From the NCBI GenBank assembly GCA_035524275.1, contig DATKPC010000095.1:1-64000 (forward strand): 64,000 bases of DNA, in the 5' to 3' direction. The DNA comes from DATKPC01 sp035524275. Its GTDB lineage: Bacteria; Pseudomonadota; Gammaproteobacteria; Burkholderiales; Burkholderiaceae_F. Under the pieces are notes generated by a model. That model did not search any database, was not told the DNA's origin, and worked only from the letters and a program-made list of their open reading frames with translations. The translations under genes were made by a program, and so were the position numbers. Below, piece by piece: positions 8,242-17,641 of the stretch. Each line of letters begins with the position of its first letter. Position 1 is the first letter of the stretch.

Positions 8242-9930
8242 CTACAGCGCGTTCAGGAAGTTGACCAGGTCCTGCTTCTGCTGCGCCGTCAGGCCGATCG
8301 CGAAGCGCTTGTTGTAGAAATTCACGACGTCCATCATCGTTTGCGCCGAGCCATCGTGGAAGAACGGCGCCCGCGAGGCCATGCCGCGGAGGTTCGGCAC
8401 GGTCGATCGGCCGACGTCGGCGCAGTGGCCGGAGATCAGCGCGAGGCCCGGATCGTTCGTGTAGACCGTGTAGTTGTTCGCAGCGGTTGCGGCGGCCGGC
8501 AGGTCGTTGACCGGCGGCGGCCCGAAGCCCCCTGTCGTGGTCGGTGGCAGGAGCGCGGCCGCCGTGCAGGTCACCTGGAAGATCGGCAGATCCATCTGCG
8601 GCACCGGACCGCCGAACATCGGGTTGTCACCGCTGACGCCGATATCGTGCTGCGCCTGCGGAATCAAGTCGTCGCCGGACTGCGGCTGGCCGTGACAGGA
8701 CGTGCACGTCCCACCCGATCCCGGCGGGTTGAAGCCGTCGAGACCGAAGTTCGGCCCAGGTGTGTCGACGTTGGTGACCTGGAACGTCGTGTTGTTGAAG
8801 ATCTGCTGGCCGCGATAGATCGATTGCTGCATCTGCGCGGTAGGCGACGAACCGGTGACGGTCGACCAGGCATTGAAGATCGACGTCCCGCGCGCAGGCG
8901 GCGGGCCACCGCCGGTCCCGAGCCCCGTCGGCGTCACCGTCGACAGGAACTTCGGTCCGCCTTGGGCGCCGCCGCTGGTCAGGTCGAGCCAGGGCCAGAC
9001 GGATTGCTGGCCACTGAAGAACTGCGACTCGAACGCGACGATCTGGGCCAACTGGTCGTCCGTCGGGTCCTGGGTCGCTTGGGCATGGCCGCGCGTCGCG
9101 TCAAGTGCCTGGCTTCTCAGGGTCGGCTCGCGGCCGTCCCACATGATGTTGCCGCCATTGACGGTCACGAACGGCAGGTTGGTCGACACCTTCGGCCGGC
9201 GGTAGACCGAAATGATCTGCGTGACCTTGCCGGTTTCGTCCGTGGTCTGCGCATAGGTCGGGTCGGTGTTGCAGCCGTACGGATCGTGGACCACCTTGAT
9301 GGTGTAGTCCGCGCCCGCCGGCACCGGCAGGAAGATCCGGAACACGCCGCGACTCATGATCAGCGAATACGGATCGCTCTGGTGGTTGCCATAGGTGCCG
9401 CGACCGACATGGCCGCCGAAATGCGACGGCATCGTGTTCCACGAAGAGACCGCGCTCGGGCAGTTGGCGCCGTCGACCGGCGCGAAGATCGGATCGCGCG
9501 GTCCGGACTGCGCGAAGCGCTGCTGGATCGCCGCGGTGCTGACGCCCATGCCCTGTTCGGGAATGTGGCAGGTGCTGCAGGCGCGGCCGTTCGTCCCGAG
9601 CGACTGGAAGAACGGGTTGGTGCCCGTCACGAGCGGTCCCGAGGTCTGGTAGGTGCCCAGGGTGCCGTTCGGGTCCGGCGTCACGAAGCTTTGCGGCAGG
9701 TACGGCGAAATGACGCCAGGACTCGCGCCGAAGGGCTGCGGGGCCGACAAGGCCGAGCGCCACATCTCCTTGACATAGGGCGGCGTGCCCGGCGGCAGGG
9801 GCGGTAGCGTCTGCGCCTGCGCCGTTGCCATCGCCACGACCAGCGCGGCGACCGACACCCCGGAGGCCGCGATCGCGCGCTGGCGTTGCCTGCGAAGCGA
9901 CCCGGTGCCTGTGGTGGTCCTTCTCGTCAT
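8242..9930 (-). CDS. Secreted di-heme c-type cytochrome, CcpA/MauG-like peroxidase family
   Basis: A 562-residue exported protein. A Sec signal peptide spans roughly residues 1-38 (hydrophobic GVSVAALVVAMATAQAQ). Two haem-binding motifs are seen: CSTCH at 118-122 and CTSCH in the second half, followed by the conserved TVPNLRGMASRAPFFHDGSA block found in bacterial di-haem peroxidases, which positions the distal haem residues. It ends in a helix (LTAQQKQDLVNFLNAL) typical of the family. It is longer than classical CcpA (about 340), with insertions rich in Gly/Pro/Thr. ATG at 9930 is chosen over GTG at 9939 because GGGGG lies 8 bp upstream. It is a single-gene unit with its own terminator; the substrate is unknown. 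Confidence 0.82.
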   Translation of the reverse strand: MTRRTTTGTGSLRRQRQRAIAASGVSVAALVVAMATAQAQTLPPLPPGTPPYVKEMWRSALSAPQPFGASPGVISPYLPQSFVTPDPNGTLGTYQTSGPLVTGTNPFFQSLGTNGRACSTCHIPEQGMGVSTAAIQQRFAQSGPRDPIFAPVDGANCPSAVSSWNTMPSHFGGHVGRGTYGNHQSDPYSLIMSRGVFRIFLPVPAGADYTIKVVHDPYGCNTDPTYAQTTDETGKVTQIISVYRRPKVSTNLPFVTVNGGNIMWDGREPTLRSQALDATRGHAQATQDPTDDQLAQIVAFESQFFSGQQSVWPWLDLTSGGAQGGPKFLSTVTPTGLGTGGGPPPARGTSIFNAWSTVTGSSPTAQMQQSIYRGQQIFNNTTFQVTNVDTPGPNFGLDGFNPPGSGGTCTSCHGQPQSGDDLIPQAQHDIGVSGDNPMFGGPVPQMDLPIFQVTCTAAALLPPTTTGGFGPPPVNDLPAAATAANNYTVYTNDPGLALISGHCADVGRSTVPNLRGMASRAPFFHDGSAQTMMDVVNFYNKRFAIGLTAQQKQDLVNFLNAL

Positions 9931-10359
9931 GTCTCTCACCCCCTACGGTGGCTCTTCCAGCCCGAGTGGCGCGTTTGCGGCAGGCGATGCGGAAGCAGCA
10001 ATTCCTGAATCGACGGATGACATGTAAACGCTAACTTATTGATGTATTTACTCAACGATTCACTTTTTTGGGATATCCCTCCCGAAAGTTGGACGCAGAA
10101 CGTCGGGTTACCGACGGATAAAAACACCATAAACAGGTAATTGCCGATCAGAATAAGTACCGTTTAATGGGTAGTCAATGGGGGTTACCACGTGTACGTC
10201 GCTGCATCCAGCCGGGAAGCGACGGCGGACCCGAGGGATCACCGGACGGACGCGCGTGACGCGGCGACCAACGCGTGGTCCGGTCACTCTCCGGACGGCG
10301 TGGTTTTTCGTTCGTCGTGCCGATCCGCGCGTTGATCGGCACCAGGCTCAGGCTCGCCA
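9931..10359. other. AT-rich divergent intergenic region before dnaE2
   Basis: About 430 bp between the di-haem protein gene (minus) and dnaE2 (plus). Positions 10000-10180 are clearly poorer in GC than the surroundings, with T-runs and several TAAA/TTTA stretches, and probably carry the promoter of the minus-strand gene. From 10178 an Arg-rich open frame enters dnaE2 in phase, but it runs through the LexA box and looks non-coding. I see no RNA gene. Confidence 0.55.
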
Positions 10360-10379
10360 TACTGTATATTTTTACAGTA
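10360..10379 (+). promoter_or_regulatory. LexA (SOS) box overlapping the dnaE2 start
   Basis: TACTGTATATTTTTACAGTA matches the SOS consensus at 18 of 20 positions, with an exact CTGT-N8-ACAG core. Its last base is the A of the dnaE2 ATG. LexA bound here would cover the transcription and translation start. It shows that dnaE2 is controlled by LexA independently of lexA-imuA-imuB. Confidence 0.92.
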
Positions 10380-13300
10380 TGTATCCGTCGTACGCCGAGC
10401 TGCACTGCGTATCGAACTTCTCGTTCCTGCGCGGCGCTTCCCATCCGGAGGAACTGGTCGAGCGGGCGCTCGAGCTGGGCTACCACGGGCTCGCGCTGAC
10501 CGACGAGTGCTCGTTCGCCGGCAGCGTCCGTGCGCACCTCGCGCTGCGCGATGCGCGCGAACATGTCGGCGCGGCGCAGCGCTTCCGGTTGATCCACGGC
10601 ACCGAGATCCAGCTCGCCGATGGGCCGAAGATCGTCCTGCTCGCGACGAGCCGGACCGGCTACGGCAACCTGGCCGAGCTCGTCACGCTCGCGCGCCGCG
10701 CGGCGACGAAGGGGAAGTACCTGCTGACGCGCGCCGGCCTCGAGGCGCATGCCGGCCTGCTGCGCGAGACGCTGGCGCTGCTCGTGCCGCCGGCGGGACT
10801 CGGCACGCGCGCCGACCCGGCGCCGCTTGCCGAGGCGGCCTGCTGGCTGAAGGGGCTCGCTGCGGATCCCGCGGCGGCATGGATCCTCGCCGAGCTGACC
10901 CGCGGACCCGACGACGCGGCCCACCTGTCGCACCTGCGCGCGCTGGCGCAACGCCACGGGCTGCCGCTTGCCGCCGCCGGCGACGTCCACATGCACCGGC
11001 GCGCGCGCAAGCCGCTTGCCGACGCGCTGGCCGCGGTCCGGCTGAAGACGCCGCTGGCGCAATGCGGCACGCGCTTGCCGCCGAACGCCGAGCGCCACCT
11101 GCGGCCGCTGCAGCGGCTGGCGCGGATCTATCCCCTGGAACTGCTGCTGGAGACGATGGCGGTCGCCGAACGCTGCGCGTTCTCGCTCGACGAACTGCGC
11201 TACGAGTACCCGGAGGAGATCGTCCCGCCGGGCCACACGCCGGCGTCATGGCTGCGCCAGGCGACCTTCGACGGCGCCGCGGAGCGCTATCCCGGCGGCA
11301 TCCCGGAGCGCGTCCGCGCGATCCTCGAGCACGAACTGGCGCTGATCTGCGAGCTGCGCTACGAACCCTACTTCCTCACCGTCCACGACATCGTGCGCTT
11401 CGCGCGCGCGCAGCGGATCCTGTGCCAGGGGCGAGGTTCCGCGGCCAACTCCGCGGTCTGCTACTGCCTCGGGATCACCGAGGTCGACCCGGCACGGATG
11501 TCGGTGCTGTTCGAGCGCTTCATCAGCAAGGAGCGCAACGAGCCGCCCGACATCGATGTCGACTTCGAGCACCAGCGGCGCGAGGAGGTGATGCAGTACA
11601 TCTATGCCAAGTACGGCCGTGATCGCGCCGCGCTCACCGCCGCGCTGCACACCTATCGGCCGCGCGGCGCGGTGCGCGACATCGGCAAGGCGCTCGGCCT
11701 GTCGCTCGACCAGGTCGACAGGCTGGCGAAGAGCCTCGCCTGGTGGGACGGCCGCCGCATCGCTCCCGACCGGCTGCGCGAGGCGGGCTTCGATCCGGAC
11801 AACCCGCTGGTCGCGCGCGTCGTCGCGCTGGCGCACGAGCTGATCGGCTTCCCGCGCCACCTGTCGCAGCACAGCGGCGGCTTCGTCGTCGCGCGCGATC
11901 GGCTCTCGCGCCTCGTGCCGATCGAGAACGCGGCGATGCCCGACCGCACCGTGATCGAGTGGGACAAGGACGACCTGGACGCGCTCGGGCTGCTGAAGAT
12001 CGACGTGCTGGCGCTCGGGATGCTGTCGTGCGTGCGGCGCGCGCTCGACCACATCGAACGCTTCCGCGGCGCGCCGATGCGGCTTTCGGACATCCCGGCG
12101 GAGGATCCGCGCGTCTACGACATGCTGTGCCGCGGCGACTCCCTCGGCGTGTTCCAGGTCGAGTCGCGGGCGCAGATGAACATGCTGCCGCGCCTGCAGC
12201 CGCGCTGCTACTACGACCTCGTGATCGAGACCGCGATCGTGCGGCCCGGCCCGATCCAGGGCGGGATGGTCCATCCGTACCTGCGGCGGCGCCAGAAGAT
12301 CGAGCCCGTCACCTACCCGTCGGACGCGGTGCGCTCGGTGCTGGAGCGCACGCTCGGCGTCTCGATCTTCCAGGAGCAGGTGATGCAGCTCGCCGTCGTC
12401 GCCGCGGGATTCACGCCGGGCGAAGCCGACCGCCTGCGCCGCGCGATGGCGGCGTGGAAGCGCAAGGGCGGACTGGGACCGTTCCGCGACAAGCTGATCG
12501 CCGGGATGCTGGCCCGCGGCTACGGCGCCGACTACGCGGAACAGATCTTCCGACAGATCCAGGGCTTCGGCGAATACGGCTTCCCGGAGAGCCACGCGGC
12601 GAGCTTCGGGCTGCTGGTCTACGTCTCGTCGTGGCTCAAGTGCCACGAGCCGGCGGCGTTCTGCGCCGCGCTGCTCGATTCGCAGCCGCTCGGCTTCTAC
12701 GGCCCGGCGCAGATCGTGCGCGACGCCGTCAACCACGGCGTCGAGGTGCGGCCGATCTGCATCGCCGCGAGCGCATGGCACTGCACGCTCGAGCCCTCGA
12801 CAGCCGACCCGGCGCGGCCCGCCGTGCGCCTCGGCCTGGAACTCGTCCACGGCTTCCCTGCCGAGGCAGCGCAGCGCCTCGTCGCCGCGCGCGCGCAGCG
12901 CCCCTTCAGCGACGCCGCGGACCTCGCATTGCGGGCGCAGCTGGCGCGCGGCGAGATCAGCCGGCTTGCGGCCGCCGACGCGCTCGCCGCGGTGAGCGGC
13001 CATCGGCGCCGCGCGCTCTGGGCGACGCTGGGCGTCGACGCCGCCGCGCCGCGCAGCGCGCCGCTCACCGCGGCGGCGCCGCCGCGCGAGGCCGGCGTCG
13101 ACCTGCTCGCGCCGACCGAAGGCCAGGAGATCGTCGCCGACTACGCGCACACCGCGCTCACGCTGCGCCGCCATCCGCTGGCGCTGCTGCGCGAGCGGCT
13201 CGGGGCGATGCGGCTGGTCACCGCGGCGTCGCTCGCGCACAGCCGCGACCGGCAACCGGTGCGCACGGCCGGGATCGTCACGTGCCGCCAGCGCCCGGCC

Positions 13301-13534
13301 ACCGCGAGCGGCGTCACGTTCGTGACGCTGGAGGACGAGACCGGGACGATCAACGTCGTCGTCTGGCGCACGACCGCCGAGCGCTGGCGGCGCGAGCTCA
13401 TCGGCGCCACCCTGCTCACCGTCTATGGCCATGTCGAGCGCGAAGGCGACGTGATCCACGTGATCGCCGGCCGCCTGGTCGACCACTCGGCGCTGCTGGG
13501 CGGGCTGACGGTGGGATCGCGGGATTTCCACTGA
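10379..13534 (+). CDS. dnaE2: Error-prone DNA polymerase DnaE2 (ImuC)
   Basis: A 1051-residue C-family polymerase that performs SOS translesion synthesis with ImuA and ImuB. The N-terminal PHP-like domain starts YAELHCVSNFSFLRGASHPE, with Cys where replicative DnaE has the second His of HxHS. The polymerase core includes QGRGSAANSAVCYCLG and the catalytic PPDIDVDFEHQRREE around residues 389-397. A C-terminal OB fold (TFVTLEDETGTINVVVW) ends the protein. ATG at 10379 is the family start; an in-phase frame begins 67 codons earlier but is Arg-rich and crosses the LexA box. No Shine-Dalgarno is visible, so translation may be leaderless. Usual family length. Confidence 0.96.
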   Translation: MYPSYAELHCVSNFSFLRGASHPEELVERALELGYHGLALTDECSFAGSVRAHLALRDAREHVGAAQRFRLIHGTEIQLADGPKIVLLATSRTGYGNLAELVTLARRAATKGKYLLTRAGLEAHAGLLRETLALLVPPAGLGTRADPAPLAEAACWLKGLAADPAAAWILAELTRGPDDAAHLSHLRALAQRHGLPLAAAGDVHMHRRARKPLADALAAVRLKTPLAQCGTRLPPNAERHLRPLQRLARIYPLELLLETMAVAERCAFSLDELRYEYPEEIVPPGHTPASWLRQATFDGAAERYPGGIPERVRAILEHELALICELRYEPYFLTVHDIVRFARAQRILCQGRGSAANSAVCYCLGITEVDPARMSVLFERFISKERNEPPDIDVDFEHQRREEVMQYIYAKYGRDRAALTAALHTYRPRGAVRDIGKALGLSLDQVDRLAKSLAWWDGRRIAPDRLREAGFDPDNPLVARVVALAHELIGFPRHLSQHSGGFVVARDRLSRLVPIENAAMPDRTVIEWDKDDLDALGLLKIDVLALGMLSCVRRALDHIERFRGAPMRLSDIPAEDPRVYDMLCRGDSLGVFQVESRAQMNMLPRLQPRCYYDLVIETAIVRPGPIQGGMVHPYLRRRQKIEPVTYPSDAVRSVLERTLGVSIFQEQVMQLAVVAAGFTPGEADRLRRAMAAWKRKGGLGPFRDKLIAGMLARGYGADYAEQIFRQIQGFGEYGFPESHAASFGLLVYVSSWLKCHEPAAFCAALLDSQPLGFYGPAQIVRDAVNHGVEVRPICIAASAWHCTLEPSTADPARPAVRLGLELVHGFPAEAAQRLVAARAQRPFSDAADLALRAQLARGEISRLAAADALAAVSGHRRRALWATLGVDAAAPRSAPLTAAAPPREAGVDLLAPTEGQEIVADYAHTALTLRRHPLALLRERLGAMRLVTAASLAHSRDRQPVRTAGIVTCRQRPATASGVTFVTLEDETGTINVVVWRTTAERWRRELIGATLLTVYGHVEREGDVIHVIAGRLVDHSALLGGLTVGSRDFH

Positions 13535-13643
13535 CGGGACAGCACGAAAATTCATTGGCGGCGGGCGACGAAATAGTGGGAAACTCTCGCAGCCATCGGC
13601 AGTCCGCAGGCGCGGCGCCGATCTCGACACCAGGGGGAAAAGA

Positions 13644-14180
13644 ATGAAGAAACTCACGCTGCTCGGCCTCTTCGGCGCACTCCTGCTCGCCGGCTGCGCC
13701 GACCTCGCGAACCGCGAGGGTGCCGTCGCGCCCGGCTACGACTCCGCGCGGCCCAAGGTCTTCGTCGTCAAGAACCTGGCGCAGGCCCTGCGCGAAGGCG
13801 AAGGCGACACCAGGGCGAGCGCATCGGGCATGAAGGCCGCGGCGAGCGACGTCGCGCCGATCCTCGTCGATCCGCCGTCGCTCTACTTCCGCGTGAGCGA
13901 CGGGGGCTCCGAACCGATCGATATCATCTGGTCGCTGCCGAAGAACGACCGCTACGAGTTCCGCGCCGGCAGCATCACCTTCCCCGGCTATGACCAGGGC
14001 GACAACGCCGAATTCCGCTGCCACCTGGGCCCGACGACCGACGGGCTGACCTACACGTGCACGAACCGGCGCTCCGCCGAGGCGGCCTACAAGTACAACA
14101 TCCGCGTCTACGACAAGTCCGCGGCACCCGGCGCGCCGCCCGCGTTCACGCTCGATCCCGGGGCGACGAACGGGCACTGA
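13644..14180 (+). CDS. Hypothetical lipoprotein
   Basis: A 178-residue protein with a type II signal peptide: a Lys-rich start, a hydrophobic core and the lipobox LAGC with Cys18, so it is probably anchored in the outer or inner membrane. The mature part has no family I recognise. It ends in a beta-rich section with two cysteines (FRCHLG, TYTCTN) that could form a disulfide and may be an Ig-like fold. GGGGG 7-8 bp upstream supports the start. It follows dnaE2 by 109 bp and its 3' end overlaps the convergent cyclase gene by 35 bp. Confidence 0.75.
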   Translation: MKKLTLLGLFGALLLAGCADLANREGAVAPGYDSARPKVFVVKNLAQALREGEGDTRASASGMKAAASDVAPILVDPPSLYFRVSDGGSEPIDIIWSLPKNDRYEFRAGSITFPGYDQGDNAEFRCHLGPTTDGLTYTCTNRRSAEAAYKYNIRVYDKSAAPGAPPAFTLDPGATNGH

Positions 14181-16854
14181 TCGCCAGCGCCGCCGGCCGC
14201 GACAGCGCCGGCTTCAGCCAGGCGCGAGCCTCGACCAATCCGTCGTCGAGGCTCGAGCGGGCCCCTTCCGCCTGCAACGCCGCGAACCGGGCGTCGGTCA
14301 GCGCGCCTCTCGCGCGCTCGATCCACGGCGCAAGAAACGCCTCGTCGACCGTGTCGCGCTGCAGTCCGGTGCTGCGGATCTGCTCTTGCGCGATGCCGTA
14401 GAGACGCGCGACAAAGGGCCAGTCCCCCTGCGCGCTCGCGATCGCCGCACAGACATCGAGCGCGCTTTGCCCGGCGAGCTTGGCTCCGATCTCGGCGCAG
14501 ACGTCCAGCACGTCGCCCAGCTGCGCGATCGCGTCGGCTTGCGATCCGAGTTCGATCGAGACCATCGCCTGATTGACGAGACCGATCGCCAGCAGCTCCC
14601 GATCGCCCAGGTCGCGCGCCGTGGCGATCACCTGGGCGTAGAGCGGCGCGGCGAGGCCGGGCTGCCCCTCGGCACGATGCACCATGGCCAGCGCGTTGGC
14701 GGCGGTCGCGGTCTCGCGACGGTTTCCGAGTTCGTTCGCCAGCCGATAGGCGGCCTCGAGATGGCCGCGCGCCGCGGCCACGGCACCTTCGCCGAGGCAG
14801 GCCATGCCGAGCGGCTGAAGAATGAAGCCGATCCATTTCCTGTCATCGCGTTCGCGCGCGATCGCCAACGCCTCGGCAAGGCAGTCGATCGCTTCCGTAT
14901 GGCGCCCCATGAAGTAGTCGAGCTGCCCGGCGCGGAAAAGAGCCTCGCAGCGGGCCTGGGTCCGATCCGCGAGCGCGGCCCGTGACAGCACTTCCTCCGC
15001 GACGCGCAGGCCCAGTGCCGTCAGTCCGCGACTGATCCAATACGATCCCAGAGCGTCGACCAGGCGCACGCCGAGCATCGGATCCTCGTTCGTGCGGTCG
15101 CCGAAGGCGTGGGCTGCGAGGAAGTTCTCGCGCTCCTGGTCGGCTCGCGCCAACCACTGCGCCCGTTGATCGGCATCGGCATATCGGCGCCACTTGAGGT
15201 TTTCCGCGAGCGCGAGGAAGAAGTCCCGATGCCGCCGGCGGGCGGGAACTTCGTCCTGCATCGAGGCCAGCTTTTCCTGCGCGTAGTGGCGCACCGTGTC
15301 CAGCATCCGGTAGCGGGCGCCGCTGGCTTCCATGACGACGAGCGACTTCTCGACCAATTGCGCCATCAGGTCGAGGACCTCGTCGCGCTCGATGCCGTCG
15401 CCGGCGCCCACGAATTCCGCGCCTTCCAGCGTCCAACCGCCGGCAAACACCGAAAGCCGCCGGAACAGCGCCCGTTCCTGCTCCGAAAGGAGGTCGTAGC
15501 TCCAATCGATCAGCGCCCGAAGCGTCCGCTGCCGCGGCAGCGCCGTCCTGTCCCCGCTGGTGAGCAACCGGAATCGATCCGACAGGCGCGCGGCGATCGC
15601 CTCGACGGACATGGCCCTCGCCCGCGCCGCGGCGAGTTCGATGGCGAGGGGAATGCCGTCGAGACGCTGGCAGATCTCCGAAACCGCCGACGCATTCGCA
15701 GGATTCAGCGCGAAGGACGGCTGGGCCGCGGACGCGCGGTCGACGAACAAGCGCACCGCCTCGAGCCGCGCCAGGTCGCCGACGGACATCCTCTTCGCCC
15801 GATCCGGAATGGCGAGCGTCGGCACGTGGTAGACGACTTCGCCGGCCGTCCGCAGGGGGTCGCGGCTGGTCGCGAGGATCGTCGTGCGCGGACCGGCCTG
15901 CAACAGGCGCCTCGCGATCGCCGCGCTGGCGTCGATCAGATGTTCGCAGTTGTCGAGAACGACGAGAAGCTGCCGATCACGGACGAAATTCGCCACGGTA
16001 TCGGCGATCGGCACGCCCGCCTCCTCCTTGACGCCGAGAACGGCGGCCAGCTCCTGCGCGACGAGGCGCGCGTCCTGCAACGGCGCGAGTTCGACGAACC
16101 AGACGCCATCCGGGTAGTCGTCGAGCATGTCCGCCGCCAATTGCATCGAAAGGCGCGACTTCCCGATTCCGCCCATCCCGAGCAAGGTCAGCAGGCGGCT
16201 GCCCTGCAGCAGGTCGCGGGCCTCGACGAGTTCCCTCTCCCGGCCGATGAACGAGTTGACCTGCTGCGGCAGGTTGTTCGGCGTCGACTCCAGCGACCGC
16301 AGCGCGGGAAACTGCGTTCGAAACCGCGCATCGACGACCTGGAAGATCCGCTCCGGGCGCGTGAGGTCGCGCAAGCGCACCTGGCCCAGGTCCAGCAGCG
16401 AGATGCCGCTGGGCAGGCGGCCCGAGATCGATTCCGCGACCGCGTGCGACAGCAGCATCTGGCCGCCGTTCGCGGCGCTCATGATCCGCGCCGCGCGATT
16501 GACCGCCGGGCCGAAGAAGTCGCCGTCGCGGCGCTCGTCGCGGCCGCGATGCAGGCCGCAGCGAAGCCGCAGCGGCGGCTCGTTCTCGCCGGCGAGCCCG
16601 AGCTGGATCTCGAGCATCGCCATCAACGCGTCGAGCGGATCGTCGAACGCGGCGTGGACGCCGTCGCCGGTCATCTTGACGACGGCGCCGCGGTGGCGCT
16701 CGACGGCGGCGCGCGTCAGCTGGTCGTGCCGCGCGAGCGCCGGCTTCATCCGCTCCGGCTCGGTTTCCCAGAGGCGCGTGCTGCCCTCGATATCCGAGAA
16801 CAGGTAGGTCGTGGAAGGCGAAGGATCGGTCACGGTCGCAGGACTGCCGGACAC
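14146..16854 (-). CDS. Class III nucleotide cyclase fused to STAND ATPase and TPR-like repeats
   Basis: A 902-residue multidomain regulator. Residues 15-145 form a class III cyclase domain: metal Asp21 in FSDIEGST, Asp64 in VKMTGDG, Lys60 as the adenine-type residue, and Asn119/Arg123 in AVNRAARI, so all catalytic positions appear intact. Residues about 200-500 are an NB-ARC/STAND ATPase: FIGRERE, Walker A GMGGIGKS at 226-233 and Walker B LLVVLDNCEHL. The rest is helical and probably TPR-like (many A-L-x-x-A repeats). The start is GTG at 16854; a later Met at 36 would remove the first metal ligand. Likely a cAMP-producing signal protein in the cytoplasm, but its stimulus is unknown. It lies 39 bp downstream of the FFLxELYG gene. 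Confidence 0.85.
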   Translation of the reverse strand: MSGSPATVTDPSPSTTYLFSDIEGSTRLWETEPERMKPALARHDQLTRAAVERHRGAVVKMTGDGVHAAFDDPLDALMAMLEIQLGLAGENEPPLRLRCGLHRGRDERRDGDFFGPAVNRAARIMSAANGGQMLLSHAVAESISGRLPSGISLLDLGQVRLRDLTRPERIFQVVDARFRTQFPALRSLESTPNNLPQQVNSFIGRERELVEARDLLQGSRLLTLLGMGGIGKSRLSMQLAADMLDDYPDGVWFVELAPLQDARLVAQELAAVLGVKEEAGVPIADTVANFVRDRQLLVVLDNCEHLIDASAAIARRLLQAGPRTTILATSRDPLRTAGEVVYHVPTLAIPDRAKRMSVGDLARLEAVRLFVDRASAAQPSFALNPANASAVSEICQRLDGIPLAIELAAARARAMSVEAIAARLSDRFRLLTSGDRTALPRQRTLRALIDWSYDLLSEQERALFRRLSVFAGGWTLEGAEFVGAGDGIERDEVLDLMAQLVEKSLVVMEASGARYRMLDTVRHYAQEKLASMQDEVPARRRHRDFFLALAENLKWRRYADADQRAQWLARADQERENFLAAHAFGDRTNEDPMLGVRLVDALGSYWISRGLTALGLRVAEEVLSRAALADRTQARCEALFRAGQLDYFMGRHTEAIDCLAEALAIARERDDRKWIGFILQPLGMACLGEGAVAAARGHLEAAYRLANELGNRRETATAANALAMVHRAEGQPGLAAPLYAQVIATARDLGDRELLAIGLVNQAMVSIELGSQADAIAQLGDVLDVCAEIGAKLAGQSALDVCAAIASAQGDWPFVARLYGIAQEQIRSTGLQRDTVDEAFLAPWIERARGALTDARFAALQAEGARSSLDDGLVEARAWLKPALSRPAALAISARSSPRDRA

Positions 16855-16893
16855 GCGGTAGGTACGCCAGTGTCGAGCCCGTGCGGCACCGCG

Positions 16894-17631
16894 TCAAGCC
16901 TCCGGGTGCGCTCCCTCGAACCCGGCACCGGAGAACAGCCGCATCATCAGCGCCGCTTCGCGGTCATGGACGATCGCGAGGAAGTCGGCCGCGCCCTTCA
17001 TGTCGCGGAACGCCTCGAATCCGCTCGCCAGGAAATGATGCAGGTGCCCGAGGCCCGCGGCTTCCGCGGGCCGGCGCATCAACCCAAGAAGCCGCGGCAG
17101 CAGCTTGATGCGCGCCAGCGCGTCGAGCGAATGCCCGATCGTCATCACGCAGTCGAGCTGCCGCGTGCGTTCCTGCGGCGTCGCGCTGGTCCGATAGGCG
17201 TCGGCGTAGGCCGCGGCGAACGCCGCGGCGTCCGTCGGGACCTGCGGCGACATCGCCGCGGCGAGGCGCCCGTCGAGCCGTTCCGACAGCTCGTCGAGCT
17301 CGACGGCGTCGGCGATCGTATGCAGCGCGCGCGCCGGCAGGAAGGCCTCGAGCTTCGAGACGGCGCGCAGCGCCTCGCTGTCGCGCGCCTCGAAGTCGTG
17401 CGCGCCGTAGAGCTCGTCGAGAAAGAATTCGCACGCCGGGCGGAAGCGCGATGACGCGAGCAGGTCCGGGTAGGTCGCGCGCAGCCGTTGCGCCTGGAAG
17501 CGCTTCACCGCGTGCCAGCGGTCGCGCAGCGCGCCGTCGGCTTCGAACTGCGCCCGCAGCGCCATGACGCGCAGCAGCGCGGCGGAGATCTTGCCGCCCG
17601 CGGAACGCGCCGAGGGATCGCCGCCGCTCAC
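16894..17631 (-). CDS. Conserved hypothetical protein with FFLDELYG motif
   Basis: A predicted 245-residue, helix-rich cytoplasmic protein. The block FFLDELYGAHDFEARD at about residues 69-84 is a recognisable signature of a conserved proteobacterial family of unknown role. I chose GTG at 17631, 11 bp after the stop of the ABC transporter ATPase gene; the open frame extends upstream into that gene and must be trimmed. Alternative starts at Met/Val further in are possible. It probably shares the transporter transcript, but I cannot assign a job. Confidence 0.65.
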   Translation of the reverse strand: MSGGDPSARSAGGKISAALLRVMALRAQFEADGALRDRWHAVKRFQAQRLRATYPDLLASSRFRPACEFFLDELYGAHDFEARDSEALRAVSKLEAFLPARALHTIADAVELDELSERLDGRLAAAMSPQVPTDAAAFAAAYADAYRTSATPQERTRQLDCVMTIGHSLDALARIKLLPRLLGLMRRPAEAAGLGHLHHFLASGFEAFRDMKGAADFLAIVHDREAALMMRLFSGAGFEGAHPEA

Positions 17632-17641
17632 GTCGCGGGAC

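Noticed and set aside
8341..9807. 488-codon plus-strand frame opposite the di-haem protein
   Set aside because: It is the complement of a gene with signal peptide and two CxxCH motifs; no protein features of its own.
10178..10378. 67-residue N-terminal extension of DnaE2
   Set aside because: Arg-rich, crosses the LexA box and lacks similarity to the family start, although it remains formally possible and is noted as a finding.
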